Shown here one piece after another: positions 1 to 8,400 of a DNA stretch of 26,816 bases (within the stretch, counting starts at the first letter, position 1; every line of letters starts with the position of its first letter). Under the pieces are notes generated by a model that worked only from the letters and a program-made list of their open reading frames with translations, had not been told where the DNA came from and did not search any database. The DNA is from Vulcanimicrobiota bacterium (GTDB taxonomy: Bacteria > Eremiobacterota > Eremiobacteria > Baltobacterales > Baltobacteraceae). Position numbers and translations under genes: made by a program. The stretch covers positions 1 through 26,816 of the forward strand of contig JASHZC010000060.1 of NCBI GenBank assembly GCA_030042755.1, read 5' to 3'.

Positions 1-284
1 GCCCACGGGCCGACTGTGACCGAGGCGCGGCCCAAGCGGCGCGGAGGCGACGCCCGGGAGGCACTCGCCTCGAACTGCTCGCGCTGCCTTTCGTTAAGCG
101 CTAGCGCCCCGGCTAAGAGCGCGAGTGTTTCGCGCTGTGGCGCCCGCCGATACCCGCGCTCAAGCGCGCTGATGCCGTTAATGCTGATTCCGGCGCGCTC
201 GGCGAGGTCACCCTGCGAGAGACCTGCAGCTAGACGGTAGCCTCGCAAGAGGATCGCGAATTCAGGGGCCGCCCCCCGCGGCAT
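1..284 (-). CDS. XRE-family helix-turn-helix regulator, N-terminal part (runs off left edge)
   Basis: Reading the minus strand from an ATG at 284 gives about 94 residues beginning MPRGAAPEFAILLRGYRLAA. The stretch LSQGDLAERAGIS followed by ISALERGYRR and a Leu-rich helix is a standard XRE/Cro-C1 helix-turn-helix, occupying roughly residues 8-65. An in-frame stop lies about 22 codons upstream with no ATG or GTG between, so this start is well constrained, although the ribosome site (GAAGG, 3 bases away) is weak. The C-terminus is outside the window. HTH domains of this form often head long ATP-binding (NB-ARC or LuxR-like) regulators, but nothing visible here proves that. Its targets are unknown. 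Confidence 0.75.
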   Translation of the reverse strand, partial: MPRGAAPEFAILLRGYRLAAGLSQGDLAERAGISINGISALERGYRRAPQRETLALLAGALALNERQREQFEASASRASPPRRLGRASVTVGPW

Positions 285-630
285 CGCCTTCGCCGCTTGC
301 AGGATCGCGCGTGTTGACGTGCTGTGTCTCGTCGATGCGTTGCACGGTCATTGCCCTCCGTGCATCGATTATGGAAGCGCGGCCGCGCGGCCGACAGCGA
401 CACTGTGACAGTTCATTTGTACAGTTCGACCAGTCCGGACGGCGCGCCGCCCGGCGGCGAGGCTGTCTTGCGGCCCGACGTCTCCGCGGCAGCCCAGACC
501 GCTAGCCATCGGCGTCCCCCTCGGGGGGGCGTCGCACTTGTGTGGGTCGGTTGTGTGATTGTCCGCTAGCGGACGCGCTGCCCGGTGCCATCATTGCTCC
601 AGGCGCTCACCAAAAAGGAGCGGATACAAA
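285..630. other. Intergenic region with two inverted repeats, no convincing gene
   Basis: This 346-base stretch separates the divergent XRE regulator and the lipoprotein gene. Short open frames here have unbalanced Arg/Ala/Pro composition and no ribosome site, so I do not call them genes. It holds the inverted repeat TGCACGG (341-347) / CCGTGCA (358-364), a C-run/G-run hairpin near 515-531, and a perfect 14-base palindrome at 561-574. Any of these could be an operator or a hairpin of the leader. No clear -35/-10 pair was recognised. Confidence 0.4.
561..574. repeat. Perfect 14-base palindrome GTCCGCTAGCGGAC
   Basis: The sequence equals its own reverse complement and sits 56 bases before the start of the downstream lipoprotein gene. 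It could bind a dimeric repressor or fold as a hairpin in the leader. The function is inferred only from symmetry and position. Confidence 0.35.
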
Positions 631-1173
631 ATGAGAAGCCATATATTGGCCCTATGCGGCTTTGGTGTAGTTGCGGCGGCCGCCATCCTCGGCGGCTGTA
701 GCGGCGGCGAGCAGTCGGCGGGAGCCGTGTCACTCCTGCCGGCCTCCGCTGCATTCAGCCCCACCCGATCAGCCCAAGCCGCGTCAGGCGCCGGAGCCCC
801 AGAAGGGAAAACTCGCTTAAGCCAAAGCGTTGTCGCTGTCGTGAAGATTCACTACCTCGGCGGGTCGCAGCGTTCAGCTCTGGTGTACGGCGGCTCGTCG
901 TGCAGTGCGCTGTCGCCCGACTCCGCTTGGGTGCGTCCCAAATCGTCACTGGCGGTCACTGAAACCAGCAGCGTGCCCTGCACGTCTATTATCATGATAA
1001 CTATTGCCCCGGAATTGCTGGACGCGACGTGCTCGTTGCAGATGCGCATTGATGGGCGCGATCACATAAGATACCACATTATACAAAAAGATAACGCTAA
1101 CAGCTACATTTGGTGCAGATACCACGAGGAGCCGGACGGCTCGGCTAACGTGTACTACAAAGTCCTAACATGA
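631..1173 (+). CDS. Small predicted lipoprotein of unknown function
   Basis: A 180-residue protein starting at ATG 631, set by an AAAGGAG ribosome site at 614-620. Residues 1-24 form a lipoprotein signal peptide: positively charged MRSH, a hydrophobic core, then the lipobox LGGC with the lipidated Cys. A Ser/Ala/Gly/Pro-rich linker follows to about residue 60. The C-terminal part carries four scattered Cys (in SSCS, VPCT, ATCS and IWCR) that might form disulfides in the periplasm. I recognise no family. The gene is monocistronic and is closed by the strong terminator at 1226-1258. Confidence 0.8.
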   Translation: MRSHILALCGFGVVAAAAILGGCSGGEQSAGAVSLLPASAAFSPTRSAQAASGAGAPEGKTRLSQSVVAVVKIHYLGGSQRSALVYGGSSCSALSPDSAWVRPKSSLAVTETSSVPCTSIIMITIAPELLDATCSLQMRIDGRDHIRYHIIQKDNANSYIWCRYHEEPDGSANVYYKVLT

Positions 1174-1225
1174 AGCGGTTGTCGACAGCGCCACCTACAG
1201 GCAGCTCGATCTCCGCTTACCTCGC

Positions 1226-1258
1226 ACAGAGACCCCACAATTGAGGGGTCTCTGTTTT
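1226..1258 (+). terminator. Intrinsic terminator after the lipoprotein gene
   Basis: An 11-bp perfect stem, ACAGAGACCCC (1226-1236) with GGGGTCTCTGT (1245-1255), closes an 8-base loop and runs into TTTT. A further TTTT lies a few bases on. It starts about 50 bases after the lipoprotein stop codon. Confidence 0.9.
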
Positions 1259-1335
1259 GCAATTTTGGCCGGCCGGATCCCGATCGCAGCGCTCTGCTGC
1301 ACGGAGATAGCGATAAATGAGTGCGAACGCTCTGA

Positions 1336-1902
1336 CTAGGAACTGGTCTTGTTGCACGTTCCCTTCAGAGTGACCGTTCTACCCCCACTCTCCTTAAACG
1401 AGCCGGTGTAGGTATACTTCGTGTTGGAAACCGTCGTGTACGTAGTTGCGCCAGCGCTCACCACGTTGCCCGACGAGACCGACGTTATGCTCACCGGGCG
1501 CCACACGATCGTGTTGCCGTTGAATCCGGTGGAGATCGACAAGCCGTAGTTGCCTTGGTCGTCGGTTCCGACATCGACCCAGCGCTTATTCGCGTCGTCG
1601 TACGTGGTCTTATCCATGCTGACGGTCGGATATCGAGCCCACGATGTAGCGTGAGCAAGTGTCCTTGTATTCATCCAGTAACCGGACGAGTCCATTGAAT
1701 TGGTTACCGTGCTGCCGTACGAATGGGGACGGCGCGTGTTGCTTTCGACACAATTCCACGTTCCGATCAGAAATTGCATCGAACTAAAGTTGGGTTTTGG
1801 CGGCAGCGGAATCGGCGTCGTCTCTACCTGTCCGATCGCCGCGGGTCCGACCAGGACGGCGGTGACGCAAGCGACGATGGCCAAGACTAGACTCCTGTAC
1901 AT
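1336..1902 (-). CDS. Secreted protein with FLIGTW-type beta-barrel domain
   Basis: A 188-residue protein. I chose ATG 1902 (MYRSLVLAIVA) because the AAGGAGG site lies 4 bases before it. ATGs at 1905 and 1920 are in frame but sit almost on or before that site. Residues 1-24 form a Sec signal peptide ending near GPAAIGQ. After a Pro-rich linker, the stretch FSSMQFLIGTWNCVES opens a domain like the DUF1579/lipocalin-like small barrels that bind hydrophobic ligands. The rest is rich in Thr, Ser and alternating beta-strand residues and ends with a Cys near the C-terminus (GTCNKTSS). The family link rests mainly on the FLIGTW motif. Ligand and role are unknown. Confidence 0.75.
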   Translation of the reverse strand: MYRSLVLAIVACVTAVLVGPAAIGQVETTPIPLPPKPNFSSMQFLIGTWNCVESNTRRPHSYGSTVTNSMDSSGYWMNTRTLAHATSWARYPTVSMDKTTYDDANKRWVDVGTDDQGNYGLSISTGFNGNTIVWRPVSITSVSSGNVVSAGATTYTTVSNTKYTYTGSFKESGGRTVTLKGTCNKTSS

Positions 1903-1920
1903 CATTCCTCCTTCGCGCAT

Positions 1921-2107
1921 GCTGCGCTACCAAGGATACTGTGGAACCAAGCTGCCCAATGCCTGCCGCGCAGATGACCCGGTAAAAGACTCGTCTCGGC
2001 TGGCACTGCCCGCGGCACACAGACGAGTAACCTACACTTCCACCAGGAGTTACGACCTGGTGATTAGGATTTAGCGCCTACGCTCGCGGAGCGTGGGCCG
2101 AGGCCTG
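1921..2107. promoter_or_regulatory. Divergent region between the FLIGTW protein and GNAT genes
   Basis: About 190 bases between outward-reading starts. I see no gene. It should hold promoters for both directions, but no consensus boxes were recognised apart from the short inverted repeat at 2080-2094. Confidence 0.35.
2080..2094. repeat. Short inverted repeat ahead of the GNAT gene
   Basis: ACGCTC (2080-2085) and GAGCGT (2089-2094) pair across a 3-base loop just before the likely start at 2108. It would occlude the alternative GTG at 2093. No T-run follows, so it is not a terminator. Function is unknown. Confidence 0.3.
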
Positions 2108-2662
2108 ATGGCGACAGACGAGCGTCGCAGCAGCATCGTAAGCGTGACGAGTCCAACGATGTCGTGGTTGATTAGACGAGCCGCTCTAGAAGAGACGGGA
2201 GACGCCCTTGCGATCCTGCGCGAGGTTGCGCAATGGCTCATCGACGCCGGCCGCCCTCTTTGGCCAGTCGAGAGCCTTCAGCTCGAGGCCGTTCACCGCG
2301 CAGCGCTTGCCGGCGAACTCGTACTCGGGTTTGAGGAGTCGCGGCCGGTCGCGACGATGACGCTGCAAGCTCGCGACGATTTCTATTGGCCGAAGGATCC
2401 GCGAGGCGAGGCACTCTACGTCCACAAAGTTGCGGTCCGCCGATGCGCCGCAGGGCAGAACTGGTCTGGTCGGTTGATAGCGTGGGCTCGAGATCACGCT
2501 CGAAATACCGGTACACGTTTCCTTCGCTTGGATACGGCCGGCCGGCCCGCGTTGCTCTCGTTGTACCAGCGTCTCGGCTTCTACTTGGTTGATGAGAAAC
2601 CGCGCAACGTTGGCGGCCTGATGATCTATCGGCTCGAGCTACCCATCGCGGACCGCGCATGA
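2108..2662 (+). CDS. GNAT-family N-acetyltransferase
   Basis: A 184-residue protein of the GCN5-related acyltransferase fold, which moves an acyl group from acyl-CoA to an amine. The domain begins near SWLIRRAALEETGDALAILR. It has the central strand LYVHKVAVRR, a loop in the pyrophosphate-binding position (RRCAAGQNWSGRLI, an imperfect match to Q/RxxGxG/A), FLRLDTAGRP, and the usual closing LLSLYQRLGFYLV. Start is uncertain: ATG 2108 has GAGG 4 bases upstream, GTG 2093 lies inside a small inverted repeat, and ATG 2159 begins right at the domain but has no ribosome site. The stop overlaps the next start as ATGA, so the two genes are probably translationally coupled. The substrate is unknown. 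Confidence 0.85.
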   Translation: MATDERRSSIVSVTSPTMSWLIRRAALEETGDALAILREVAQWLIDAGRPLWPVESLQLEAVHRAALAGELVLGFEESRPVATMTLQARDDFYWPKDPRGEALYVHKVAVRRCAAGQNWSGRLIAWARDHARNTGTRFLRLDTAGRPALLSLYQRLGFYLVDEKPRNVGGLMIYRLELPIADRA

Positions 2663-4716
2663 GCAGCACGCGCGGCTCGCTGGTTCGCGTCTTGCTTACT
2701 TGCGTGCTCGCCGCAGGGGGAGGTGCCGTGTCGCAAGGCAAGGATCTCGGCGGTTACGTGCATCGAACCGAGGTTGCGCCGTACACGTTTGACGATTCAA
2801 TCCTGCGCCTGCGTCTCGATTTCGCCAAGGGCATCGTTTACGGCGATGAAACCGTGTTGGTTCGGCCCAAACGTTTGCTAACCGTCATTCCCTTCGATTC
2901 GCATCGGCTCGTGTATCAGCGCGTCAGCGTCGACGGCCGCAGCGCGGCGTTTGTGCTCGACGAGGTGCACGACCGTATCAACGTGCAGCTTCCTTCGCCG
3001 GCGCGGGCGGGCACACGGCTGCGCATCGAGTTTCGCTATTCGGTACAGCCTCAGTGCGGCGTGTACTTCATCCGGCCCGACAAGGCGCATCCGAAGCTGA
3101 TTCCCGAGATTTGGACGCAGGGTGAGCCGACCGACAACCGTTGTTGGTTTCCGACCTGGGACGAACCAAACGACAAAACGCCGAGCGAGCTGATCGTAAC
3201 GGTGCCACATGGATGGACCGTAGTCGGCAATGGGCTGCTGAGGGCGCATACGCACGATGCCTCGAGCGACACGTGGGATTGGAATGCACCGCTTCCCAAA
3301 TCAACCTACTTGATTGCGTTTGCCGCCGGTCCGTTTCAGGAAGTGCCGGACACCTTGGGTAATCTCGCGGTAGACGGCTTCGTCGCACCCGGCCTTGCAA
3401 AGGCCGGCTCGCTCTGTTTTCGCAACACACCGGCGATGATTGCCTACTACGAGCGAATCACCGGAGTTCCGTACCCGTTCGAAAAATACGATCAGATCGC
3501 GGTCGAGCGCGATATGTTCGGCGGCATGGAAGATGCATCCAACACGATCGTAACCGATCGCGCGCTGCACCCGCCGAGCGAGAACGTCGAGAGGTCCTGC
3601 GATCTGCTCGTCTCACACGAGCTCGCACAGCAGTGGTACGGTGACGACGCCACCACGGTCGACTGGTCAAATATCTGGCTCAACGAGGGGTTCGCAACGT
3701 ACTACGACGAGCTCTGGACCGGCGAGCGTTTTGGGACGGCGGCGTTCGAGTACGCGCGCTACCTAGCTCAGCAAAAATACTTCGCCGAGACCGATCGGTA
3801 CATGCGCCCCATCGTCGATTACAAGTATCGCGACCCGCTGCAATTGTTCGACGCTAGCGGTCACGAGCGTCCGGCACAGGCCTTGCATATGCTGCGCTGG
3901 ATGGTCGGCGACGCTCGCTTCTTTCGCGCCGTCGACGCCTACCTGCGCACGTACGCGTATCGGAATGCCGACACGCATCAGTTTTTTGCCGCGATCGACA
4001 AGTCGCTGGGCACCGACCTGACTTGGTTTGAGAACGAGTGGTTTTATCGCGCTTCGTATCCGAACTACCACGTCAGCGACCGCTACGATTCCGCTAGGCA
4101 CGTACTGCTGCTTCACGTTGAGCAGCAGAATCCCGACGGACGACCGTTCCGCATGCCGATCGTCATCCAGGCATTTGTGGGACAAAACGTGATCTCGCGC
4201 GAGGTGACGATCGACCGGGTGGAGCAAGACGTCGCCCTCTCCAACGTGTCCGCGTCGCCGCAGATGGTGCTGTTCGATCCCGATGATGAGGTGCTAAAAA
4301 AGCTCGTATGGGCGAAAACGGCGCCGCAGTTAGCGTATCAACTCGCCAACGCAGCGCACGTAGGGGATCGCGAATGGGCCTTGCAGCAGCTGGCCGAGTT
4401 TTGTTCAGCCAGGGGCGCCGATCGCTCACTGGCAGTGACTGCGGTTGCGCGCTCGGTCACGTCAGACCCATTTTGGGGGCTGCGCGCGGATGCCGTCGCG
4501 ACTGTCGCTTCGTGTGATGATGCCAGCGCGGTTGGCGCAGCACTCCATGATGTCGACCCGCGCGTCAGGATTGCGGCGGAAGGCGCCACCGGACGGCTCA
4601 AAGGAAAGCCCGCGACCATCGTGCACGAGCTCGAAACGATGACGAGCGATCCGGACCCCGACATCGCATCCGGCGCGGCCGCGGCCCTGGGCAATTTGCC
4701 GGCGAGCGTTCGATGA
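2659..4716 (+). CDS. M1-family aminopeptidase-like protein with C-terminal HEAT-like repeats, catalytic residues altered
   Basis: A 685-residue exported protein: signal peptide about 1-27, N-terminal beta domain to about 210, M1 peptidase-like domain about 230-450, and HEAT-like alpha repeats about 560-685. M1 enzymes remove N-terminal amino acids using one zinc. Here the signature is damaged. The HExxH motif reads H320-E-L-A-Q324, with Gln at the second zinc ligand. The third ligand E343 (LNEGFATYY) is kept at the correct spacing. The GAMEN/GGMEN exopeptidase motif reads GGMED (288-292). The site where M1 enzymes carry the proton-donating Tyr (PYEKG in LTA4 hydrolase) reads GHERPAQ, with His402. 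The gene is intact and keeps ordered codon use, so it may be a pseudoenzyme or bind metal differently. It is coupled to the upstream GNAT gene by an ATGA overlap. Confidence 0.88.
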   Translation: MSSTRGSLVRVLLTCVLAAGGGAVSQGKDLGGYVHRTEVAPYTFDDSILRLRLDFAKGIVYGDETVLVRPKRLLTVIPFDSHRLVYQRVSVDGRSAAFVLDEVHDRINVQLPSPARAGTRLRIEFRYSVQPQCGVYFIRPDKAHPKLIPEIWTQGEPTDNRCWFPTWDEPNDKTPSELIVTVPHGWTVVGNGLLRAHTHDASSDTWDWNAPLPKSTYLIAFAAGPFQEVPDTLGNLAVDGFVAPGLAKAGSLCFRNTPAMIAYYERITGVPYPFEKYDQIAVERDMFGGMEDASNTIVTDRALHPPSENVERSCDLLVSHELAQQWYGDDATTVDWSNIWLNEGFATYYDELWTGERFGTAAFEYARYLAQQKYFAETDRYMRPIVDYKYRDPLQLFDASGHERPAQALHMLRWMVGDARFFRAVDAYLRTYAYRNADTHQFFAAIDKSLGTDLTWFENEWFYRASYPNYHVSDRYDSARHVLLLHVEQQNPDGRPFRMPIVIQAFVGQNVISREVTIDRVEQDVALSNVSASPQMVLFDPDDEVLKKLVWAKTAPQLAYQLANAAHVGDREWALQQLAEFCSARGADRSLAVTAVARSVTSDPFWGLRADAVATVASCDDASAVGAALHDVDPRVRIAAEGATGRLKGKPATIVHELETMTSDPDPDIASGAAAALGNLPASVR

Positions 4717-4726
4717 CGTCCGACAG

Positions 4727-5407
4727 TTATCGCGCCGTGCCAAGGTCCCAAAAGGGCGATGAAAGACCCAACTGCGCGAAGAGCGCTTGCGCCTCGGCGG
4801 GCGTTCGCCGGCGCCAGTGAGGATCGCGCCGATCATCGCGGTACCACGCATCGGCGAGCCGCCAGCATTGCCCAAGCGTCAAAGTCGCGCCGCGTTCGAA
4901 CCGCCAGTCACGACACCACTTGCCAACGTGCTCTTCCGACCGGAAGAAGAGCATCGTCTTTCAATTAAAGACAATGTCATCCCACCAGCGAGCAGCTGGA
5001 ATCGCGAAGTGAGCGACGCGCTCGTCGTCGTCTTTGCACTCTAGCGGCATCGCCAATCGCATAGCGCTGCCGCAACAACCGCAAGAAGCGTCAAGCAGCG
5101 CATCTTCGCCAACCATTGCCGCTACGCCCATGGCGTCCCAGATGCAGTTGGCGTACCAGCTGCGAGCGCCGACGCTCACGATGAAGGGAGTCGGTACGGC
5201 GGAGAACGGGTTAGCCATCAGCACTTCGCCGCTAGCGCGCTGCAAAACAAGCTGGTGCGCGTCCGCGAGCTCGGTCAGTGCGCGCTCTATGCTTGCATCG
5301 GACGTGGCAAGCGCCTTGGCCATTTCCGCCTTCGTGGGAATCTTCGAGCCCTCGATGGCGCCGTCGTAGATCAGCCTGCGTAGTTCAAGTGCAACATCAC
5401 TGAGCAT
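4727..5407 (-). CDS. MerB-like alkylmercury lyase family protein, probable selenoprotein (in-frame UGA read as Sec149)
   Basis: Read through one UGA (4963-4961), the frame gives 226 residues. GAAGGA lies 8 bases before ATG 5407. Residues 1-60 form a helix-turn-helix-like region, as in MerB. The core has VPTPFIVSVG, then WYANC88IWD91, matching MerB Cys96 and Asp99 with the same spacing, then a Cys cluster (C109, C111, C112). UGA codon 149 aligns with MerB catalytic Cys159: MerB has FCCHVHFFAS before a Trp, and here U-K-T-M-L-F-F-R-S leads to the matching Trp with no gap. MerB breaks carbon-mercury bonds by protonolysis with this Cys/Asp/Cys set. The true substrate of this relative is unknown. 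Homology continues for 77 residues after the UGA and a SECIS-like hairpin follows it, so recoding is favoured over a nonsense mutation. The gene lies downstream of the BNR-repeat gene on the same strand. Confidence 0.8.
4929..4953 (-). promoter_or_regulatory. Bacterial SECIS-like hairpin after the in-frame UGA
   Basis: In the mRNA, bases 8-32 after the UGA fold as UGCUC pairing with GAGCA, a 3-base UUC bulge on the 5' side, an upper stem UUCC/GGAA, and the tetraloop GGUC (DNA 4941-4938). The loop begins 20 bases after the UGA. E. coli fdhF has a GGUC apical loop at nearly the same distance and an upper stem with a bulged U, where SelB binds. No folding program was run. The pairing was done by eye. 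Confidence 0.65.
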
Positions 5408-5496
5408 GCGACGCGTCCTTCACCATAGATCATCGCCGCGATGCCACAGGCGGCCTTGAGGATTTCTGGGCCCAATATGGCGTCTGTCATGCATCA
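5408..5496 (-). other. Gap between the BNR-repeat gene and the MerB-like gene
   Basis: The 89 bases separate two co-directional minus-strand genes. They contain the ribosome site of the MerB-like gene (GAAGGA at about 5416-5421) and no obvious terminator hairpin, so read-through from the upstream gene is possible. A short open frame starting at ATG 5490 overlaps the next gene in another frame and has no ribosome site, so it is not called. Confidence 0.4.
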
Positions 5497-8400
5497 TTAG
5501 CGGGTGACGGAGATCGTCGCGAGCTGATCGCGCTGCAGCAGCGTGTTTAGGGCTTGCAGGCGCGCGCCGAAAAGCGCGTCGTCGGCCGCAATCGCTTGCG
5601 CGAGATCCGACTGGATCGAGGCTGCGAGATCGCGCTGACCTTCGGTTGGAGCGTAATCGGCTCCGCTCAGGCCGCCCGCCAAATTGGCTATCCGCTCGTA
5701 GAGCTCGGGGGGCTCGCGCAACGTGTCCTCCCAGCTTTGCGCGTCAGCGATGTACAGCTCGGCGAGCGCGGCTGCCGTCGTCTGCTGCATCTGGGCAACG
5801 GCCTGCTGCGTGTCGGTCGCGCGTGCCGACTTTGCAGCTTTCTCGAGCCCGCTTCGAAGCGCACGCAATGCTTGAATCTCCTTCCCGGTACGCGTGAACT
5901 CTGTGCGCAGCTGCATCGTGAGATCAAATGTCTCGCGCATTTCCGCCACGGTCGCGGGCGTGCGCGGATCCGGCAGGACGCGAAGCGAAGCATCCTCTTG
6001 CGTACCGCCGGCGATCAGGCGAACGGTGTACGCGCCCGGCAGCACCTGTGGTCCGGTAAAGCCGCTCTGCTGCGCGTGGTAGTCAGCGACCAGCGGAACG
6101 GTATCGTAATTGAGATCCCACCAGACGCGATTGACGCCTACGACCGGATGGTCCACGGTGATGGTGCGAATGACTGCCGCCCCCTCGAGGACCTCAACCT
6201 TCGCCGGATTCTTCTTGGGCGGCAGCACGCCGAGGTAGAACGTTACGTCTGCACCGGTGGGCGCGTTGTCGCCCGCTCCCTCGTTCGTTGCCCACGTCGC
6301 GCGCGTCGAGTTCCAACGGTACGCGTCGCGCGGTGCAAAGATGTGCGCCCGCGCGGAGGCGAGTTGCGCGTTCCATGCTTCCAGAGCGCCGATGTCGTCG
6401 AGAATCCAGACGCCTCGCCCGTGCGTGGCCACGACGAGATCGTCGAAGCGCGGCTGCACGACGAGGTCGTAGATTGGGACGTGGGCGAGATTGTTCTGCA
6501 GCGAATCCCAGTGGACGCCCGCATCGAGGGAGTACCAGAGTCCGGTTTCGGTGCCGGCGAAGAGCAGCCCAGGGCGTTTGGGATCTTCGCGCACCATGCG
6601 GACGTAGCTGTCGTGCGGAAGGTTCGTCACGATCGATGACCAGTGCGCGCCGAAATCGTGCGTGACGTAGAGATATGGTGCGCGATCGCCAAGCTTGTGA
6701 TTTTCGGCCGCGAGGTACGCGGTGCCGTCGGCAAAGCGGGACGGGTCGATGTTCTCGATGCGCGCCCATTCCGGCAAGCCGGAAAGGCCAGGGGTCACGT
6801 TCGCCCAGTGCGCGCCGCCATCTCGCGTCAACCACGTGAGGCCGTCGTCGGTACCGACCCAGATCTCGCCCTTTGCGGTCGGCGACGGCGCGATGCATGA
6901 GATCGTGTCGTAGACCTCGGTCCCGGCGTTGTCGACGGTAATCGGTCGCCCCGATGGAACCTGTTTGCTCTTGTCGTTGCGCGTGACGTCCGGGCTAATC
7001 GCGGTCCAGGTGTTGCCGCCGTCATCGGTGCGCAACAACATCTGCGCGCCGAAATAGAGCGCGTTGGGCTCGAGCGAGGAGACCGCGACGGGCGCGACCC
7101 AGGCGCCGCGATACTTATACGCATCTGCTCCCGTGCCCGAGTACGTGTCGGGCCACGGGCTGATGAGCCGCGTCTGCATCGAGGTCCGATCGTAGCGAAT
7201 GACGGCCTCCTGATATCCGGTGCCGTAGATCACGTTCGGGTTCGCAGGTGAGAAAACAATCCACCCACTCTCACCACTGTTTGGAGAGAACCACTGATCC
7301 GGCGTGATTGCGCCGCTGAAGCTCATGCTTGGTCCGCACACCGCCCCGGGATCCTGGAACTCACCGCAGATCGTGTACGGTATCTCGTCATCGGCCGAGA
7401 TGTGGTATGGCTGAGAGACGATCAGCTGAGGATCCCGCCACGTCTTACCGCCGTCGAGCGAAAGGCGAACGCCGGCGTCGGCGGCGATGATCGCGCGTCT
7501 ACCGTACACGGAATCGATCCACATCTGATGGTGATCGTAGCCGTTGGTTTGCATTCTTTTGATCGTCCTTCCGCCGTCGAACGACTCGGAGGGGAAGATC
7601 GACATGAAAAAGATGTGCTTCGCATTCTTTGGATCGACGGTAAACTGTGTGAAATAGTACGGACGTTGATCGAGCTCGTGTTTGTCGCTCACAAGACGCC
7701 AGTGCACGCCGCCGTCGCCGCTGCTCCAGAAAACGCCGCTCTTCGATTCGATCAAAGCATAGACGCGCCGCGGATCGCTCGGTGCGAATTGCACGCCGAT
7801 ACGTCCCATCAGTCCGCCTGGAAGGCCCGCTCCTAAAAGGCGCGCCCAATGCGCGCCCGCATCATGCGAAACGAAGATACCGTCTGCAGTGCCTCCGCTC
7901 GTCAGCATCCACGGCTGCCGTTGCACCGTCCACATTCCTGCGATGACGTAAGAAGGATTTCCCGGTGAGATCGCCACCGTCGACGCGCCGGTCGTTGGCC
8001 CTGCGTACAACGAGCGCGTCCAGTGCTTTCCGCCGTCGCGTGTCACATAGACGCCGCGATCGGGTCCAGATGCGAATGGGTCGCCGACCGCGGCTACATA
8101 AACGAAGTCCGGATTGCGCGGATCGATGGCAATCTCGGCGATTTGGGAAGTGCCGTCGAGGCCGAGATGCCGCCAGGTCTTGCCGCCGTCGTCGGAGCGC
8201 CATACGCCGTCACCAAACGCGATATCGTTGCGAATATTCGGTTCGCCCGTTCCGACGTAGACGATCTTGGGGTTCGACGGAGCTACCGCGATTGCGCCGA
8301 TCGAGCTCACCGGCTGTTTGTCAAAAATCGGCTTCCACGTAACGCCACCGTCGGTGGTCAGCCACAGGCCGCCAAGTCCGCCGGCGTAGTATGTCTGGGA

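Noticed and set aside
4961..5407. A truncated 148-residue protein, or a pseudogene broken by a nonsense codon
   Set aside because: The UGA sits exactly on the catalytic Cys column, coding homology continues unbroken, and a SECIS-like hairpin follows. A random nonsense mutation would not be expected to meet all three. It remains possible until Sec genes are found.
5554..6639. A 361-residue plus-strand open frame opposite the BNR-repeat gene
   Set aside because: Composition is Arg/Ala-rich, there is no domain, and the minus strand carries clear Asp-box repeats throughout.
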